Positions 1 to 9,962 are shown, counted from the first letter of the stretch. The stretch: 64,000 nucleotides of DNA from Siphonodentalium dalli (GCA_032622095.1 CP136063.1:28398987-28462986); one strand, 5' to 3'. Made by a program: numbers and translations. Notes: generated from the sequence alone by a model not told the origin.

Positions 1-2
1 GT

Positions 3-725
3 GTGCAAAGGTCGACATGGGATTTGAGTCAGCCGCCTCCAAATTATGGTTGGCCTGATCAGAAGCAAATGGGTGGCAATGCGGCAACAATACAGCATAA
101 TCCTCAAGTTGGTTATCAACTTGGAGGTCCCCATCCACAACCGGTCGTACAACTTCCGGTGGGACAACAACCGGTAAGTCAGCAGCCAGTCATGCAACAA
201 CCGGTGATGCCGCAGGTAAGTCAACAGCCAATCATACAACAACAGGTAAGTCAACAGCCAGTCATGCAACAACATGGAAATCAGCAACAGGTAATACCAC
301 AACAGGTAATTCAGCAACCGGCATATCAACAACCGGTAAATCCACAAACGGCATACCAGCAACCGGCATATCAACAACCGATAAATCCACAACCGGCATA
401 CCAGCAACCGGCATATCAACAACTGGTAAATCCACAGCCGGCATATCAACAGCCGGCTAATCAGCAACAGGTAAATAGACAACCGGCTAATCAGCAACAG
501 GTAAATAAACAACCGGCTAATCAGCAACAGGTAAATAGACAACCGGCTAATCAGCAACAGGTAAATAGACAACCGGCTAATCAGCAACAGCAATATCAGC
601 AACAGGTAAATCAACCAGCAAATCAGCAACATGTTTATCAGCAACAGGCTGCATATCAGCAACAGGCTTATCAAAATCAACCTCAGGGCCAACCTGGTTA
701 CCAGGAAAACCCCCGGACCAAATAG
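3..725 (+). CDS. gag: Gln/Pro/Asn-rich N-terminal part of Gag (5' end outside window)
   Basis: This is a low-complexity reading frame dominated by Q, P, N, V and Y, with repeats of the type PANQQQVN and PAYQQP. It is open to the left edge, so the true start is not visible. The Q-rich frame ends at 725. An adjacent frame carries on with a G/Q/H/R-rich stretch toward the conserved Gag domain at 809, so one small frame change separates the two halves. Known: many retrotransposon Gags have disordered N-termini. Inferred: this is the N-terminal disordered region of the same Gag and not a separate gene. A host Q-rich protein is less likely given the position directly upstream of a retrotransposon capsid domain. 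Confidence 0.65.
   Translation: MQRSTWDLSQPPPNYGWPDQKQMGGNAATIQHNPQVGYQLGGPHPQPVVQLPVGQQPVSQQPVMQQPVMPQVSQQPIIQQQVSQQPVMQQHGNQQQVIPQQVIQQPAYQQPVNPQTAYQQPAYQQPINPQPAYQQPAYQQLVNPQPAYQQPANQQQVNRQPANQQQVNKQPANQQQVNRQPANQQQVNRQPANQQQQYQQQVNQPANQQHVYQQQAAYQQQAYQNQPQGQPGYQENPRTK
453..592 (+). repeat. 30-bp in-frame minisatellite in the Q-rich Gag region
   Basis: About five copies of a 30-base unit begin with ccggctaatcag at 453, 483, 513, 543 and 573. They encode the decapeptide pattern PANQQQVNRQ. The period is a multiple of three, so copy-number change keeps the frame. Confidence 0.85.
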
Positions 726-808
726 GCAAGATCATGGTCAACATCACGGGCAATATGGTCGAGATAGGCGTTTAGCACAAATGCCGAAAGGTTTTTTTTT
801 ATGATGGT

Positions 809-1816
809 GTGGAAGCTTGGCAACCATTTAAATTGAAGTTTGTCAATTATGTTGAATCCCAGCAGTGGGGACCCGAGGAGACCAGGCATGCATTATGTTG
901 GTGTCTCCGAGGAAAAGCAAGTGAATATTTCACGTTGCTTACAGAAAGGAATCCGGAAATGACGTCTGATCAGTTATTGATCGGACTTGAAAATCGTTTT
1001 TGGTTTCATGACCTGCCGGAAACCACACAGTTGAGGTTTCAACAGACGAAGCAAATTCCAGGTCAATCCTTGGAAGAATGGGCTGAGAATGTGCTGTCCT
1101 TGGCTACTAGGGCATTTCGGGATTGTCCTCCCGAATTTACTTTTCGACAGGCTGTTTTACGGTTTTGTCAAGGGTGCTCGGATACCAGAGCAGCCGAGTT
1201 GGTGTCCATGGAAACTCCGCAAACAATGGAGCAGGCCATAAACCGGATAAGATGGCATCAGCATAATTATGCTGCCGTCCATGGTTCAAAAACCCCTCGT
1301 GGCCATGTTCGCCAGCTATCGGCAGATAGCTCAGACGAGGAAAATGTACGAGTGGTGAGACCACAATCTCGTGGCAGGCCTAACCGTTTTCAAGGGAAAA
1401 CACCAGACACGTCAGGTTCTGAGGATAACTCAAACCCGGGGTCGAAGGGAGGTTATTCCAGATATCGGAATACAGGTGAGTTTTCTTTGTGGAAATCTCG
1501 TACTCTGGCTCTGGAGACCAGTGTGGAGAGTTTGCACAGGAAAATGGAAAGTATAGTTAACACTTTAGCTAAGTGGGCACCTGGTACTGACAAATGGAGG
1601 GATAAATCACCTCAGGCCCCAAATAAAGAATCTGGGGCACCTTCAAGGTCAAGGTCACCTTCACCTCAATCGAAACCTCAGTGTTATTCCTGCCGAGGTT
1701 ACGGACATTACCAAAGAGACTGCCCATCCAGGAACCCAGCGAACCGTGCAAATAAAGACGCGCATGTGAGGTTTTCAGAAAGTTTAAATGGGACAGGGGC
1801 AGATCAAGAGGTCTGA
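809..1816 (+). CDS. gag: Retrotransposon Gag: capsid-like domain and CCHC zinc knuckle
   Basis: The 335-residue frame begins at EAWQPFKLKF, which resembles the start of the retrotransposon Gag (capsid) family. It continues through W-rich helices (LRFQQTKQIPGQSLEEWAE) and an arginine/serine-rich stretch. It ends with a zinc knuckle at about residues 290-303, CYSCRGYGHYQRDC, a perfect C-x2-C-x4-H-x4-C. Gag forms the particle and binds the element RNA. The ATG at 809 need not be the real start, because the upstream Q-rich frame joins with one frame change. The stop TGA at 1814 overlaps an ATG at 1817 in the same frame. Domain identity is clear; the precise N-terminus is not. Confidence 0.85.
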   Translation: MEAWQPFKLKFVNYVESQQWGPEETRHALCWCLRGKASEYFTLLTERNPEMTSDQLLIGLENRFWFHDLPETTQLRFQQTKQIPGQSLEEWAENVLSLATRAFRDCPPEFTFRQAVLRFCQGCSDTRAAELVSMETPQTMEQAINRIRWHQHNYAAVHGSKTPRGHVRQLSADSSDEENVRVVRPQSRGRPNRFQGKTPDTSGSEDNSNPGSKGGYSRYRNTGEFSLWKSRTLALETSVESLHRKMESIVNTLAKWAPGTDKWRDKSPQAPNKESGAPSRSRSPSPQSKPQCYSCRGYGHYQRDCPSRNPANRANKDAHVRFSESLNGTGADQEV

Positions 1817-2459
1817 ATGTGCCCCCAGGGAGTACACATGACCTCAACAGTAAAATGGATATTGGCAATGGTGACGAAATAACTATACAAAGGGTTAAAT
1901 CATTTTCGGCTATCGAAATACCCTTACAGATTGCCGGTACCCATACCAACGCTGTTGTTGATACTGCGGCAGATTCAACTATCATTTCCGATAGGTTATT
2001 CCAGTTATTGGAAGTTAAACCGCTGTTTATAAAATCAATGAAGTTTAATACTGCTGCTCGGGACAAACACACATGTTTGGAAGTCTTGTGGGTCCTGTAG
2101 AAATTAAAGTGGGTGATTTAATCTGTATGGAAAATGTTTACGTGGCTCCAATTGAGGATCACATGTTGATGGGCATGGATTTTCTTAGAAAATATGATGC
2201 CCAAATTACAGCAAATACTGGTGCGATCTCATTAGGTGAATGTCGGTTACCTACCATTCAATCTGAAGAGAAAAGAGCTAGCGTCGCCAGAGTTTGTGTG
2301 GCTCAGTATACAGTGTTACCTCCTTTATCGGTTGTACGGTTGGAGTGTGACGTTGATCCACTAATTACAGATTTTATGATTGAGTCAAATCATGAATATC
2401 TTGAGTTGGTGATACCCACGGTGCATTGTGGTTTAGATAACCCAACAATGTTTTGTTAA
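1817..2459 (+). pseudogene. Retroviral-type aspartic protease region, frameshifted
   Basis: Two overlapping frames (1819-2100 and 2073-2459) together cover a pepsin-like retroelement protease. The active-site motif reads DTAAD (about 1962-1976), where the family has D-T/S-G-A, so the glycine is replaced by alanine. The later motif MGMDFLRKYDAQI corresponds to the conserved ILG-x-D-F segment. The frame changes near 2075-2100. The protease would cut Gag-Pol; the DTAA substitution and the frameshift both suggest loss of function. It lies between Gag and RT, as expected for Ty3/gypsy. Confidence 0.8.
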
Positions 2460-3727
2460 TGCTAGTGAAAGTGAAGTGCATATTAATAAAAAACGATTGT
2501 ATTGGGGAAGCTCAAGAAATTATACAGATATGCCAGCGAGATGACAGATCATTTGAGGGTCAACACAGGTTATCTGATGAGTTGACACTAACTGACATTA
2601 CACCGGTCATAGATACGAGTGGTCAAGAAGACAAGACAGAGGAAATTGATCCTGTTCATGTGAACAAGCTGGAATGCAGCGATGAAATAACAGAGGATAT
2701 CTCTGATTGTTTCGATATGAACATGAGTGAAGTACCAGAACTTCCTGCACATGTCCAAGAGTTATATGAACGCTCGTCTAAAAATATACCCGAAGAAGAA
2801 GCTGTGTTTTTTGCACACTTGTTACTTAAGTATCAGGATGTGTTTGCTAAAGACGAGTTTGATTTGGGTAATTTTAAAGAGATAGAGCATAGCATTCCTC
2901 TTGTTGAGGGAGCGCGTCCCATTAAACAACCAATGAGGTGCACTCCAGCTTGTTTCATTGACCAAGAAGAGGCACATTTGAAAAAACTACTGGAAGCTAA
3001 GGTCATTCAACCATCTATTTCTGAATGGGCGTCGGCTCCGGTGTTAGTCAAAAAACGTGACTCTACAATGAAGTGGTGTATAGATTATCGCCGGGTCAAT
3101 GCTGTTACTAGGAAAGAAGTCTATCCATTACCAAGAATCGATGATTGTCTAGACACCTTAGCAGGCAATTTATGGTTTGGTAAGGCTGATTGTATTTCGG
3201 CGTACCATCAGGTCTCAGTTAGGGAAGACCGCCCGAAGACAGCGTTCGTCAGTAGATACGGGACTTTTGAATACCTTAAAATGCCATTTGGTTTATTTGG
3301 GTCACCGTTTACCTGGTGTCGAGTCATAAATTTAGTACTCCAAGGCCTAAACTGGGACATCTGTTTGGGATACATAGACGACCTGGTTCTGATGGGCGAG
3401 TCGTTATTTACTCACCGTCAAAACATAGCCAAGGTTCTCGCTAGGCTTCAAAAGTACCATCTCAAATTGAAGCCTAGTAAGTGTGCATTTTACCAGAAAG
3501 AAATTTAATTTCTGGGGAGGAACGTAAGTGGAACTGGCATTACCATGTTAGACTCTTCCATAGAAACTGTGAAAAATTGGCCAGAACCAACTTGTACTCG
3601 AGAAGTCGAGAGTTTCTGTGGACTGGTGAATTACCACCGGAGTTTTATCAAGGGGTATGCCGAGTTGGCGAGACCATTATATGATGTTACTGGAAAAAAG
3701 AGCAACAGTTGGCTTTTGACCAGTTAA
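2453..3727 (+). pseudogene. pol: Ty3/gypsy reverse transcriptase, interrupted by a stop
   Basis: RT motifs occur in order: WASAPVLVKKRD, WCIDYRRVNAVT, YPLPRIDDCLDTLAG, KADCISAYHQV, KTAFVSRYGTFEYLKMPFGL, the catalytic YIDD at about 3372-3383, and the thumb region LKLKPSKCAFYQKEI. An in-frame TAA at 3506 interrupts the frame, after which the same frame continues with FLGR and, to about 3700, the connection segment ending ELARPLYDVTG. The frame then shifts to that of the RNase H. The polymerase copies the element RNA to cDNA. Its catalytic aspartates are intact, but the stop should prevent a full-length product. Confidence 0.92.
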
Positions 3728-4137
3728 AACAGGCGCTAACAACTCCACCTGTCTTGGCATTACCGAATCTAACGGATCCACTGATTGTCGACACTGACGC
3801 TAGTGGATTCGCAATTGGTGGCGAGATGTTGCAAGTTCAAAATGGCGAAGAGAGAGTGATTGCATATGGTAGTTTTGTGTTGTCACCGCAACAGAAACGT
3901 TATTGTGCCACTAGACGCGAGTTACTCGCAGTGGTGAGATTTACCAGACAATTTCGTCATTATTTGCTTGGTCGAAAGTTTATATTGAGAACTGACCATA
4001 GCAGCCTCCGATGGATTATGAACTTCAAAGAGCCACAAGGTCAAATAGCACGGTGGTTGGAAGAGCTGAGTTCATACGATATGGTCATACAACATCGTAA
4101 AGGCTCACTTCACGTATATGCCGATGCACTCTCATGA
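3700..4137 (+). pseudogene. pol: RNase H domain of Ty3/gypsy pol
   Basis: This frame contains the usual gypsy RNase H landmarks: VDTDASGFAIG (catalytic D), IAYGSFVLSPQQKRYCATRRELLAVV (catalytic E), LRTDHSSLRWI (catalytic D), and the terminal ADALS. RNase H removes the RNA strand during reverse transcription. It is in a different frame from the RT, and a TGA at 4135 stops it exactly at the usual RNase H/integrase junction, after which the same frame continues into the integrase. Confidence 0.9.
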
Positions 4138-6036
4138 ATACCTGTGAGTGATGTGTGTGAAGAATATTTTCCCGGATGTGACCTAACAGGTCTTCCTTGT
4201 GGCGGGTGCAGATATTGCACTAGAGTTCACCAAAGCCGGGCCAAATTTGAAAATGATGTTGATGATGTCATTCCGTTGACGAAAGGTTTCATCACATTTG
4301 ATTCGGATGATGAACCAGCTGAGGTGAGGCAGGTGATAAACCCTGGTATCTCTGAAGAAGTATGGTTACCATGGAAACTGGGAGAAACGTGGGAAAACCC
4401 ACCAGAATTCTCCGGGTCCATTTGCCCGGTTACTGGCTGGACACATTCCCAATTGGATCTCAAATATACCCCAGATAGATTACCTGATCTGAGGGTGAGA
4501 ACAGTGAACCAGACTGATCAGCCGTTTCTGGCTGACATATGTAGTCGTGAGGAACTAGCCGAGGTTCAGAGGAAAGATGCTGACATTACTCCAATTATTG
4601 GCTGGTTAGAAACAGGAAGGGAACCTGGTGAGGGTGAACTCTTTATGTGTAGTGAGGCCACCAAATATATGTGGATAAACCGGGCCAGGTTTCTCTTGAA
4701 AGACAATCTTCTACACAAAGTAAGGGGGCTAAGCCAAGTCGTGGTTATACCTGCAAAATATGCTACAGAAGTTTTGACCTTAGCATATGGCATTCCCGCT
4801 TCGGGACATCAGGGAATTGCTCGAACAAGGGAGCGTGTGCGCCAAAGTTACTATTGGTATGGGGTTTCTGATGATATTAAAACTTTTGTGGCATCCTGTC
4901 CCCAGTGCAATCAAGGTAAGAAGGCTACCAGACATGCTAAATGGGAACAGGTGACATACCATGCAGGAGCCCCCATGGAAAGGGTTCACATTGATTTTCT
5001 TGGTCCTTTAGCATTGAGTGAAAAAGGGAACAAATATATCTGTGTAATGACATGCCAATTCACGAAATGGGTTGAGTTTATTCCTTTAGAAGATCAGACC
5101 ACAGAAACAGCTGCAGTTACTGCAGTGAATGAGTTTTTCTCGCGATTCGGCTGTCCGTTACAGATTTTCTCCGACCAAGGAGCGTGCTTTGTTTCAAAAC
5201 TATTCACCGCTATGTGTGAAGCACTCAAAATACATACAGCACGTACAACCGCGTATCGACCCTCGTCTAACGGTGCCGCGGAACGCCAGAATCGTACGTT
5301 AATGAATGCGGTAAGATGCTATGTAGATACAAACCAGAAAAACTGGGACAGGCATTTACCACAATTAGCAGGTGCGATCAGATCTTCCGTGCATCGGCTT
5401 ACTGGTTTTACGCCTAATAGAATGATGCTGGGTCGCGAGGTGAATCACCCTTCTGATCTCGTATTCAACTTTCAGCCTAAAGTTGCAGAATTTGAGAATG
5501 TTGCTGAGTACGTGTAAGATTTGGTAAGAGTGTCAAAACAATGTCACGAAATTGCACGATCAAATTTAAAACTGCAGACTGAAAAAATGAAACGTGATTA
5601 TGATGTCAGGATCAACAAATACACATATAAATTAGGTGATTTAGTGTATTTGCTTGATACGGCAACGAAAAAGGGTAAAACCAGAAAATTGTCACCTTTT
5701 TGGAAAGGTCCAGCCATCATTAGTGAGGTGTATACTCCCTACTTATTCAAAGTTTTGTTCAAAAATGCGATTATGGTCGTAAACCATGACCGATTAAAGA
5801 AATGTCATGATCGAACACTTCCTCCATGGTTGGATAAATGCATTGCTAAATTCCGGGAAACTGGAGAGGTGGCCATTGAAAAGAAAACAGGAAAATTTTG
5901 TCTATGTCAACAAAAGTATGGTGGCAAATTTATGCTTCAATGTGATTTCTGTGATGAATGGTATCATGGTGAATGTGTTAGCATCACCCAGGAGGAAGCA
6001 GATAGCATTCACAATTATAGATGCCCAAAATGTTAG
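4138..6036 (+). pseudogene. pol: Integrase with HHCC finger, DDE core, GPY-type module and C-terminal PHD finger
   Basis: The N-terminal zinc module is visible as GHQGIARTRERV...CPQCNQG. The catalytic core follows as HIDFLGPL (D), FSDQGACFVS (D) and RPSSNGAAERQNRT (E). A TAA at 5515 interrupts the frame, which then continues in phase with the helical segment, LGDLVYLLDT and the GPA-containing module (KLSPFWKGPAIISEVY). The last 60 residues carry CLCQQKYGGKFMLQCDFCDEW...H...C...YRCPKC, a Cys4-His-Cys3 PHD-finger pattern. Integrase inserts the cDNA; a PHD finger could direct it to modified histone tails, much as chromodomains do in other gypsy lineages. The stop at 6034-6036 ends pol 38 bases before the next ORF. 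Confidence 0.88.
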
Positions 6037-6074
6037 TGGCATCAAATTTAGTCTAGCTTTGTTTTCCAGATACC

Positions 6075-6869
6075 ATGAGTGATTCCAACGACAGCATATT
6101 GCTACGATCAGAACCAGGTTCTCCAGCTCCGGAAATACCAATAAAAGATGGTCGGTTATCGACCTCATCCAACCAGAGGATAGAGAAGACAGGGGAGGAC
6201 AGTATGTCTGTGGATATCAACGACTTGCCTGCAGATGATAAGTACACCAGTGGAAGTTTCAATCCTTTCGGGATTGATTCAGTATTTTCGGATGTATTTG
6301 GGACATTGCCAGAAATTTGTCCATCCGATACTCCAATGGTGGTTATCAATCCATTGGAATCTCAACCAGAAAGAGCTGAGCCTAGTCAGGGTAAAAATGT
6401 GTCCTGCAGTACAAGTACAGGTATCGAGTCAAACTCGGTCACCTTACCGTTACCATCCAATCGTGTTTCCGAGCAGTCTCTAATCTACGATCCCAGAAAG
6501 TGCCCAGTGAAAGGGTGCGATCAAGAAGTTAAAGGGAAGCAGAAAGAACACGTGTACTCCAACCATTTGAGGCCTTGTTGGTGGCCCTTGGAACAAAACT
6601 ATGGACCACCACCCAAGATCTTTAGAGTCGAGATCAGAAAGGATCTCAAGAAATTTGCGAGAATCCTATGTCCAACCAGCGACTCGCCAGACACTCGGGA
6701 TGAGCAGTTACTGCTCCGACAACTGAGACGACTCCTGAACTCAGAATGGGATGGTCAGGCGATACCGTCTCCTATGGTGGTGAGCGCAGGAACCATGGAA
6801 ACGATTCGGGTCATGGGAAAAGATTTCCATGAGGACGAACCTGAAGGCGGATATCGCCTCTCGCCATAA
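6075..6869 (+). CDS. Extra retrotransposon ORF, N-terminal part: acidic/serine-rich region and C2H2-like module
   Basis: This ATG-started 264-residue frame follows pol directly. The first 150 residues are Ser/Pro/Glu-rich and look disordered. Around residues 135-165 a possible zinc module CPVKGCDQEVKGKQKEHVYSNH has C-x4-C-x12-H-x3-H spacing. Hydrophilic sequence rich in R and L follows (RKDLKKFARILCPT, LLRQLRRLLN). I do not recognise the protein as a whole. The frame stops at TAA 6867 but is open again immediately afterwards and continues in phase into the TatD domain, so both parts were probably one protein of about 740 residues. No comparable ORF is standard for Ty3/gypsy, and it is not env-like: there is no signal peptide or membrane segment. 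Confidence 0.6.
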   Translation: MSDSNDSILLRSEPGSPAPEIPIKDGRLSTSSNQRIEKTGEDSMSVDINDLPADDKYTSGSFNPFGIDSVFSDVFGTLPEICPSDTPMVVINPLESQPERAEPSQGKNVSCSTSTGIESNSVTLPLPSNRVSEQSLIYDPRKCPVKGCDQEVKGKQKEHVYSNHLRPCWWPLEQNYGPPPKIFRVEIRKDLKKFARILCPTSDSPDTRDEQLLLRQLRRLLNSEWDGQAIPSPMVVSAGTMETIRVMGKDFHEDEPEGGYRLSP

Positions 6870-8300
6870 ATTAATGGGAACGCCTGTCTGGTTCATTGGA
6901 GGGTGCTGGTAGCAGTTTTAAACAAACTGACCAGAGAACAGAAATTATCATTTGCCAAGTCAACCAGCCCACTCTGGAAAATAGACCTAATGAGAGGAAG
7001 ACTGGCAAGAAAATATCTGCCCAGCGCCGACATAAAGGAAGCGAGAAAATGCATCAAGGCAGGGATGTTTCCAGAGGAGGCTCCAGATGAACTCGCAGCT
7101 GCTCTCATCATTGAGGATGCCTACAAGGGTGAGAAGTCTAGGGGTAGGCATCTTAGGGTTTCATCTAGAGATGCTAGACCTCAATCTGGGTTATCCAGAG
7201 ACAGGCATCATGATTCGGATAGGGATTCAAGGCGACATTACGAATCATCGAAAGATATAAAGTCTCGCCGCGAAGTGTATAAGGGTGGTAAGCGTCACCG
7301 TGATATTTCCTCAAAGAGAGAGGCAAATAAGAAAGTCAAAATCAATACGATGGTTTACGAACATAGTGGCAAGGCAAATAGTTCAGCGTCAAGTGCCACT
7401 ATAGCTACTGGTAGCTCCGGGGTGAAGCCTAAGATGACCAGAGAATCGCAGGGGCCACCACTAGTTACTGGGGTGGATTCCCATTTCCACCGGGATAGAA
7501 TGTGTAAGAACTTCAATAAAGATCCACACACCACCACCGAGGAGCTATTGAAAACGGTTACCGTTTCGGTGAACTATCCCGTCCAGGTGAGAGGAGGGGT
7601 AGAAGTGTATTGCGACCCAGACACCTACCCAGCAATTGGAGATTTGATCGCCAATCCCCATTGGAAAGTCGCTGTGGGATGCCATCCCAAGAAATACAAC
7701 CAACTTAAATCGATCGAGAAGATGACGGCGTTTAAGACGCTCATCCATCACCCTGCAGTTATTGCAGTTGGCGAGATTGGATTGGATAGGTCTCTGAAGA
7801 TGACCACAACAGAAATGGTGGAACAAGATGACATTTTCCGCGAATTGCTGAGGGCGGCAAGGACGACAGCTAAGCCATTTATCCTCCATATTAGGGGACC
7901 CGTAGATGACCCTTTGAGTCATGATGTTAGTTTCACTGCGCTTGAGACAGTGAGAAGCCAAACGTTTGAGGACCAGAGTTTACATTATCACTGTTTCCAG
8001 GGGTCCAAGCGCACGGTACATGCCTGGACGCATTCTCGACCAAATAACTTCTTTGGTTTCACTGGGGCATGCGCAACGTTCAGTGACATACAGAAAGAGG
8101 GTGTCAGAGCAGTGCGAACTGACAGGTTGCTCTTGGAGTCAGATGCTCCACATTTCGGGACACCAGGAAGGATGAACACCACACCCGCGGTTATCGGCGA
8201 GGTGGCGGTAGAGATTGGGAAGATAATAGGGATGGACCCCAAAGAGGTTCTGAGAATAACAGCCGTTAATGCTCGGGTGCTTTATGGAGTTATGGTTTAA
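6870..8300 (+). CDS. TatD-family metal-dependent DNase domain encoded by the retrotransposon
   Basis: The C-terminal 270 residues (from about 7470) match the TatD/TATDN family in order: VDSHFHRD (HxH metal ligands), VAVGCHPKKY, VAVGEIGLD (metal-binding Glu), PFILHIRGP (His), HYHCFQGS (His), and LLLESDAPHF (Asp). All ligands of the two-metal site appear present. The preceding 200 residues are basic and Ser/Arg-rich. TatD enzymes are Mg-dependent 3'-5' DNases of the amidohydrolase fold. There is no ATG near the N-terminal end of this frame; it is in phase with the upstream frame across the TAA at 6867. Its position between pol and the polypurine tract makes it part of the retroelement. Function in the element is unknown. 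Confidence 0.85.
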   Translation: MNGNACLVHWRVLVAVLNKLTREQKLSFAKSTSPLWKIDLMRGRLARKYLPSADIKEARKCIKAGMFPEEAPDELAAALIIEDAYKGEKSRGRHLRVSSRDARPQSGLSRDRHHDSDRDSRRHYESSKDIKSRREVYKGGKRHRDISSKREANKKVKINTMVYEHSGKANSSASSATIATGSSGVKPKMTRESQGPPLVTGVDSHFHRDRMCKNFNKDPHTTTEELLKTVTVSVNYPVQVRGGVEVYCDPDTYPAIGDLIANPHWKVAVGCHPKKYNQLKSIEKMTAFKTLIHHPAVIAVGEIGLDRSLKMTTTEMVEQDDIFRELLRAARTTAKPFILHIRGPVDDPLSHDVSFTALETVRSQTFEDQSLHYHCFQGSKRTVHAWTHSRPNNFFGFTGACATFSDIQKEGVRAVRTDRLLLESDAPHFGTPGRMNTTPAVIGEVAVEIGKIIGMDPKEVLRITAVNARVLYGVMV

Positions 8301-8307
8301 AATTGGC

Positions 8308-8549
8308 TTAGTATTTTCAAATATTCCCAGCATCAAAGATTACCGTTGAATGCATAATGAGCACCGTTTAGTATTTTCAAAAACATTCTGAGCATCAAAG
8401 ATTACCGTTGAATGCATAATGAGTACCGTTTAGTATTTTCAAAAACATTCTGAGCATCAAAGATTACCGTTGAATGCATAATGAGTACCGTTTAGTATTT
8501 TCAAAATATTCCGAGCATCAAAGATTACCGTTGAATGCATAATGATTAC
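8308..8549 (+). repeat. 61-bp tandem repeat in the 3' untranslated region of the retrotransposon
   Basis: Four copies of a unit containing gtattttcaa, gagcatcaaagattaccg and ttgaatgcataatga occur with spacing 60-62. They lie just after the TatD stop codon. Confidence 0.9.
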
Positions 8550-8996
8550 CGTTGAATGATACTGGTGATCTCAAAAGTAGATGTAACCCCGAGCATCAAT
8601 GGAAGATTACTGTTTTATGGCTCATGTATTAAGTATTTCCAACCGAGCCTCAAAGATCAGCGTAGAGTGGTGAAGTTAACTACCTTGTTAGTCTAAATTG
8701 GCACTTGTGTGGAAATAGATCTATTTCTAAAACAAATTATCGTTTTTCACATACCGTAGGCTATCTACGATGGCTCTTGATCTTAAATTTTCAAAAATTA
8801 TCTAAAGTGGCATCAGTGATATCATCCTCATCTCACCAAAACAATCAGCAATGGTACACCAACCTGGTCTGGTATTTTAATTTTTATTACTTATGTAAAT
8901 TCATACGTAAAGTCAGTTATTGCCTCCAAGTATTGTAAACCAGCTAGGTATGGTCCAAATTATTTTTATTTCTGTGGATTGGAAGTGTAAATTTTT
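8550..8996 (+). other. Non-coding 3' region of the retrotransposon
   Basis: AT-rich sequence follows the tandem array up to the polypurine tract. Short ORFs here show no recognisable protein. Confidence 0.6.
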
Positions 8997-9010
8997 AAAG
9001 AGGGGAATAG
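8997..9010 (+). promoter_or_regulatory. Polypurine tract (plus-strand primer site)
   Basis: AAAGAGGGGAATAG is almost purely purine and abuts a TG dinucleotide that begins the LTR-like segment, as expected for the RNase H-resistant primer of plus-strand synthesis. Confidence 0.65.
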
Positions 9011-9324
9011 TGTTGTGAAATTACAATAAACATTAGAATCCGACGCCACCTATCGGCAGTATTCATCTGGCTGGAAGCACCAGTCTGGTGTATTTGTTAT
9101 TGGTAAACAGCGACGCCTAACGGAGCCCGGGAAATGGAGGAACCAGTTTCCGGGAGTTGAGAGGTCAGACTAAAGCTTCGACCAAACCAAACAACTTGTG
9201 AATTATTCTTGACACAAACAAATCTTCATTCATCGTCTTATTTCGTCAACCATATCTGGTAAGTATAATATCCTTTGCTTTATTATATATTGTTCTTGTA
9301 TGTAATAACCGTATTTTTACATCA
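9011..9324 (+). repeat. Probable 3' LTR (314 bp)
   Basis: The segment starts TGTTGTGA after the polypurine tract and ends ATCA. An AATAAA-like signal lies at 9025-9031. Immediately after it, sequence resumes that matches the paralogous block at 55177 (ccaatgatagacattttc). In that block the flank reads atgtac, so GTAC next to 9325 could be the target duplication. The 5' LTR is not in the window, so LTR identity cannot be checked by comparison. Confidence 0.55.
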
Positions 9325-9476
9325 GTACCACCAATGATAGACATTTTCTGATTTAAAATGCAAAAACCTGTTTATTATTGTTGATGATGCCAGTGAACAT
9401 GTTGCAAAGAACAAGTATGTATCTTTTTGGAGTACTTTTCGGAACACATGTACCCCCCCCCCCCGAGTCCAAACGC

Positions 9477-9737
9477 CTAAATGATTTCCTGTTTCACATC
9501 GATATCCATAGCACTGTCCCAAACAACGACTGGTATACAAACCTGGTATCCATGACAACTGTTTATACCTGGATCATTACAACGCGTGTTGCTAACTTTA
9601 GTTATAATTGTATCAGATTCCACTTTGTATTTCACCATGCTACGATTGTCATATATATCATTACCGACTTCATTTCGGTTGAAATCTATTACGTACAACA
9701 ATAGCAGTCTACTGGATTGTGCAATGATACCAAGCAC
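9477..9737 (-). pseudogene. Remnant of the 3' end of the uncharacterised block gene
   Basis: On the minus strand this reads ...EVGNDIYDNRSM...VSNTRCNDPGINSCHGYQV...DIDVKQEII and stop. It matches the last 60 residues of the large minus-strand frame at 26039-30139. The upstream 1.3 kb of that frame is missing here. A poly-C run at 9453-9462 lies just downstream. I see no way for this fragment to be an independent gene. Confidence 0.6.
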
Positions 9738-9791
9738 GAAAGGCCTCCAGACTTACACATGCATTAAATGTTCGTTTTATAAGTCATCACA

Positions 9792-9962
<171 letters not shown>

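Larger units (their letters stand above)
1..9324 (+). mobile_element. Ty3/gypsy LTR retrotransposon, 3' portion, damaged, with an additional TatD-nuclease ORF
   Basis: The order Gag, protease, RT, RNase H, integrase is the Ty3/gypsy order. The 5' LTR and leader lie outside the window. Downstream of pol come an extra ORF, a 3' untranslated region with tandem repeats, a polypurine tract at 8997-9010 and a TG...CA LTR-like segment at 9011-9324. The sequence after the LTR matches the paralogous block near 55175, where the element is absent, and this supports the 3' boundary. Pol is interrupted by three in-frame stops (3506, 4135, 5515) and a frameshift near 3700. The protease is frameshifted and the extra ORF has a stop at 6867. 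The copy is therefore probably not autonomous, though it is recent enough for every domain to be readable. Confidence 0.9.

Noticed and set aside
262..444. Minus-strand frame over the Q-rich Gag region
   Set aside because: It is a shadow of the repetitive Q/P-rich coding sequence and contains only its complement pattern.
8308..8549. CRISPR-like array
   Set aside because: The repeats are contiguous with no variable spacers, and the context is a eukaryotic retrotransposon.
1..9324. Endogenous retrovirus with an envelope gene
   Set aside because: The ORF after pol has no signal peptide or membrane segments, and its second half is a TatD nuclease.
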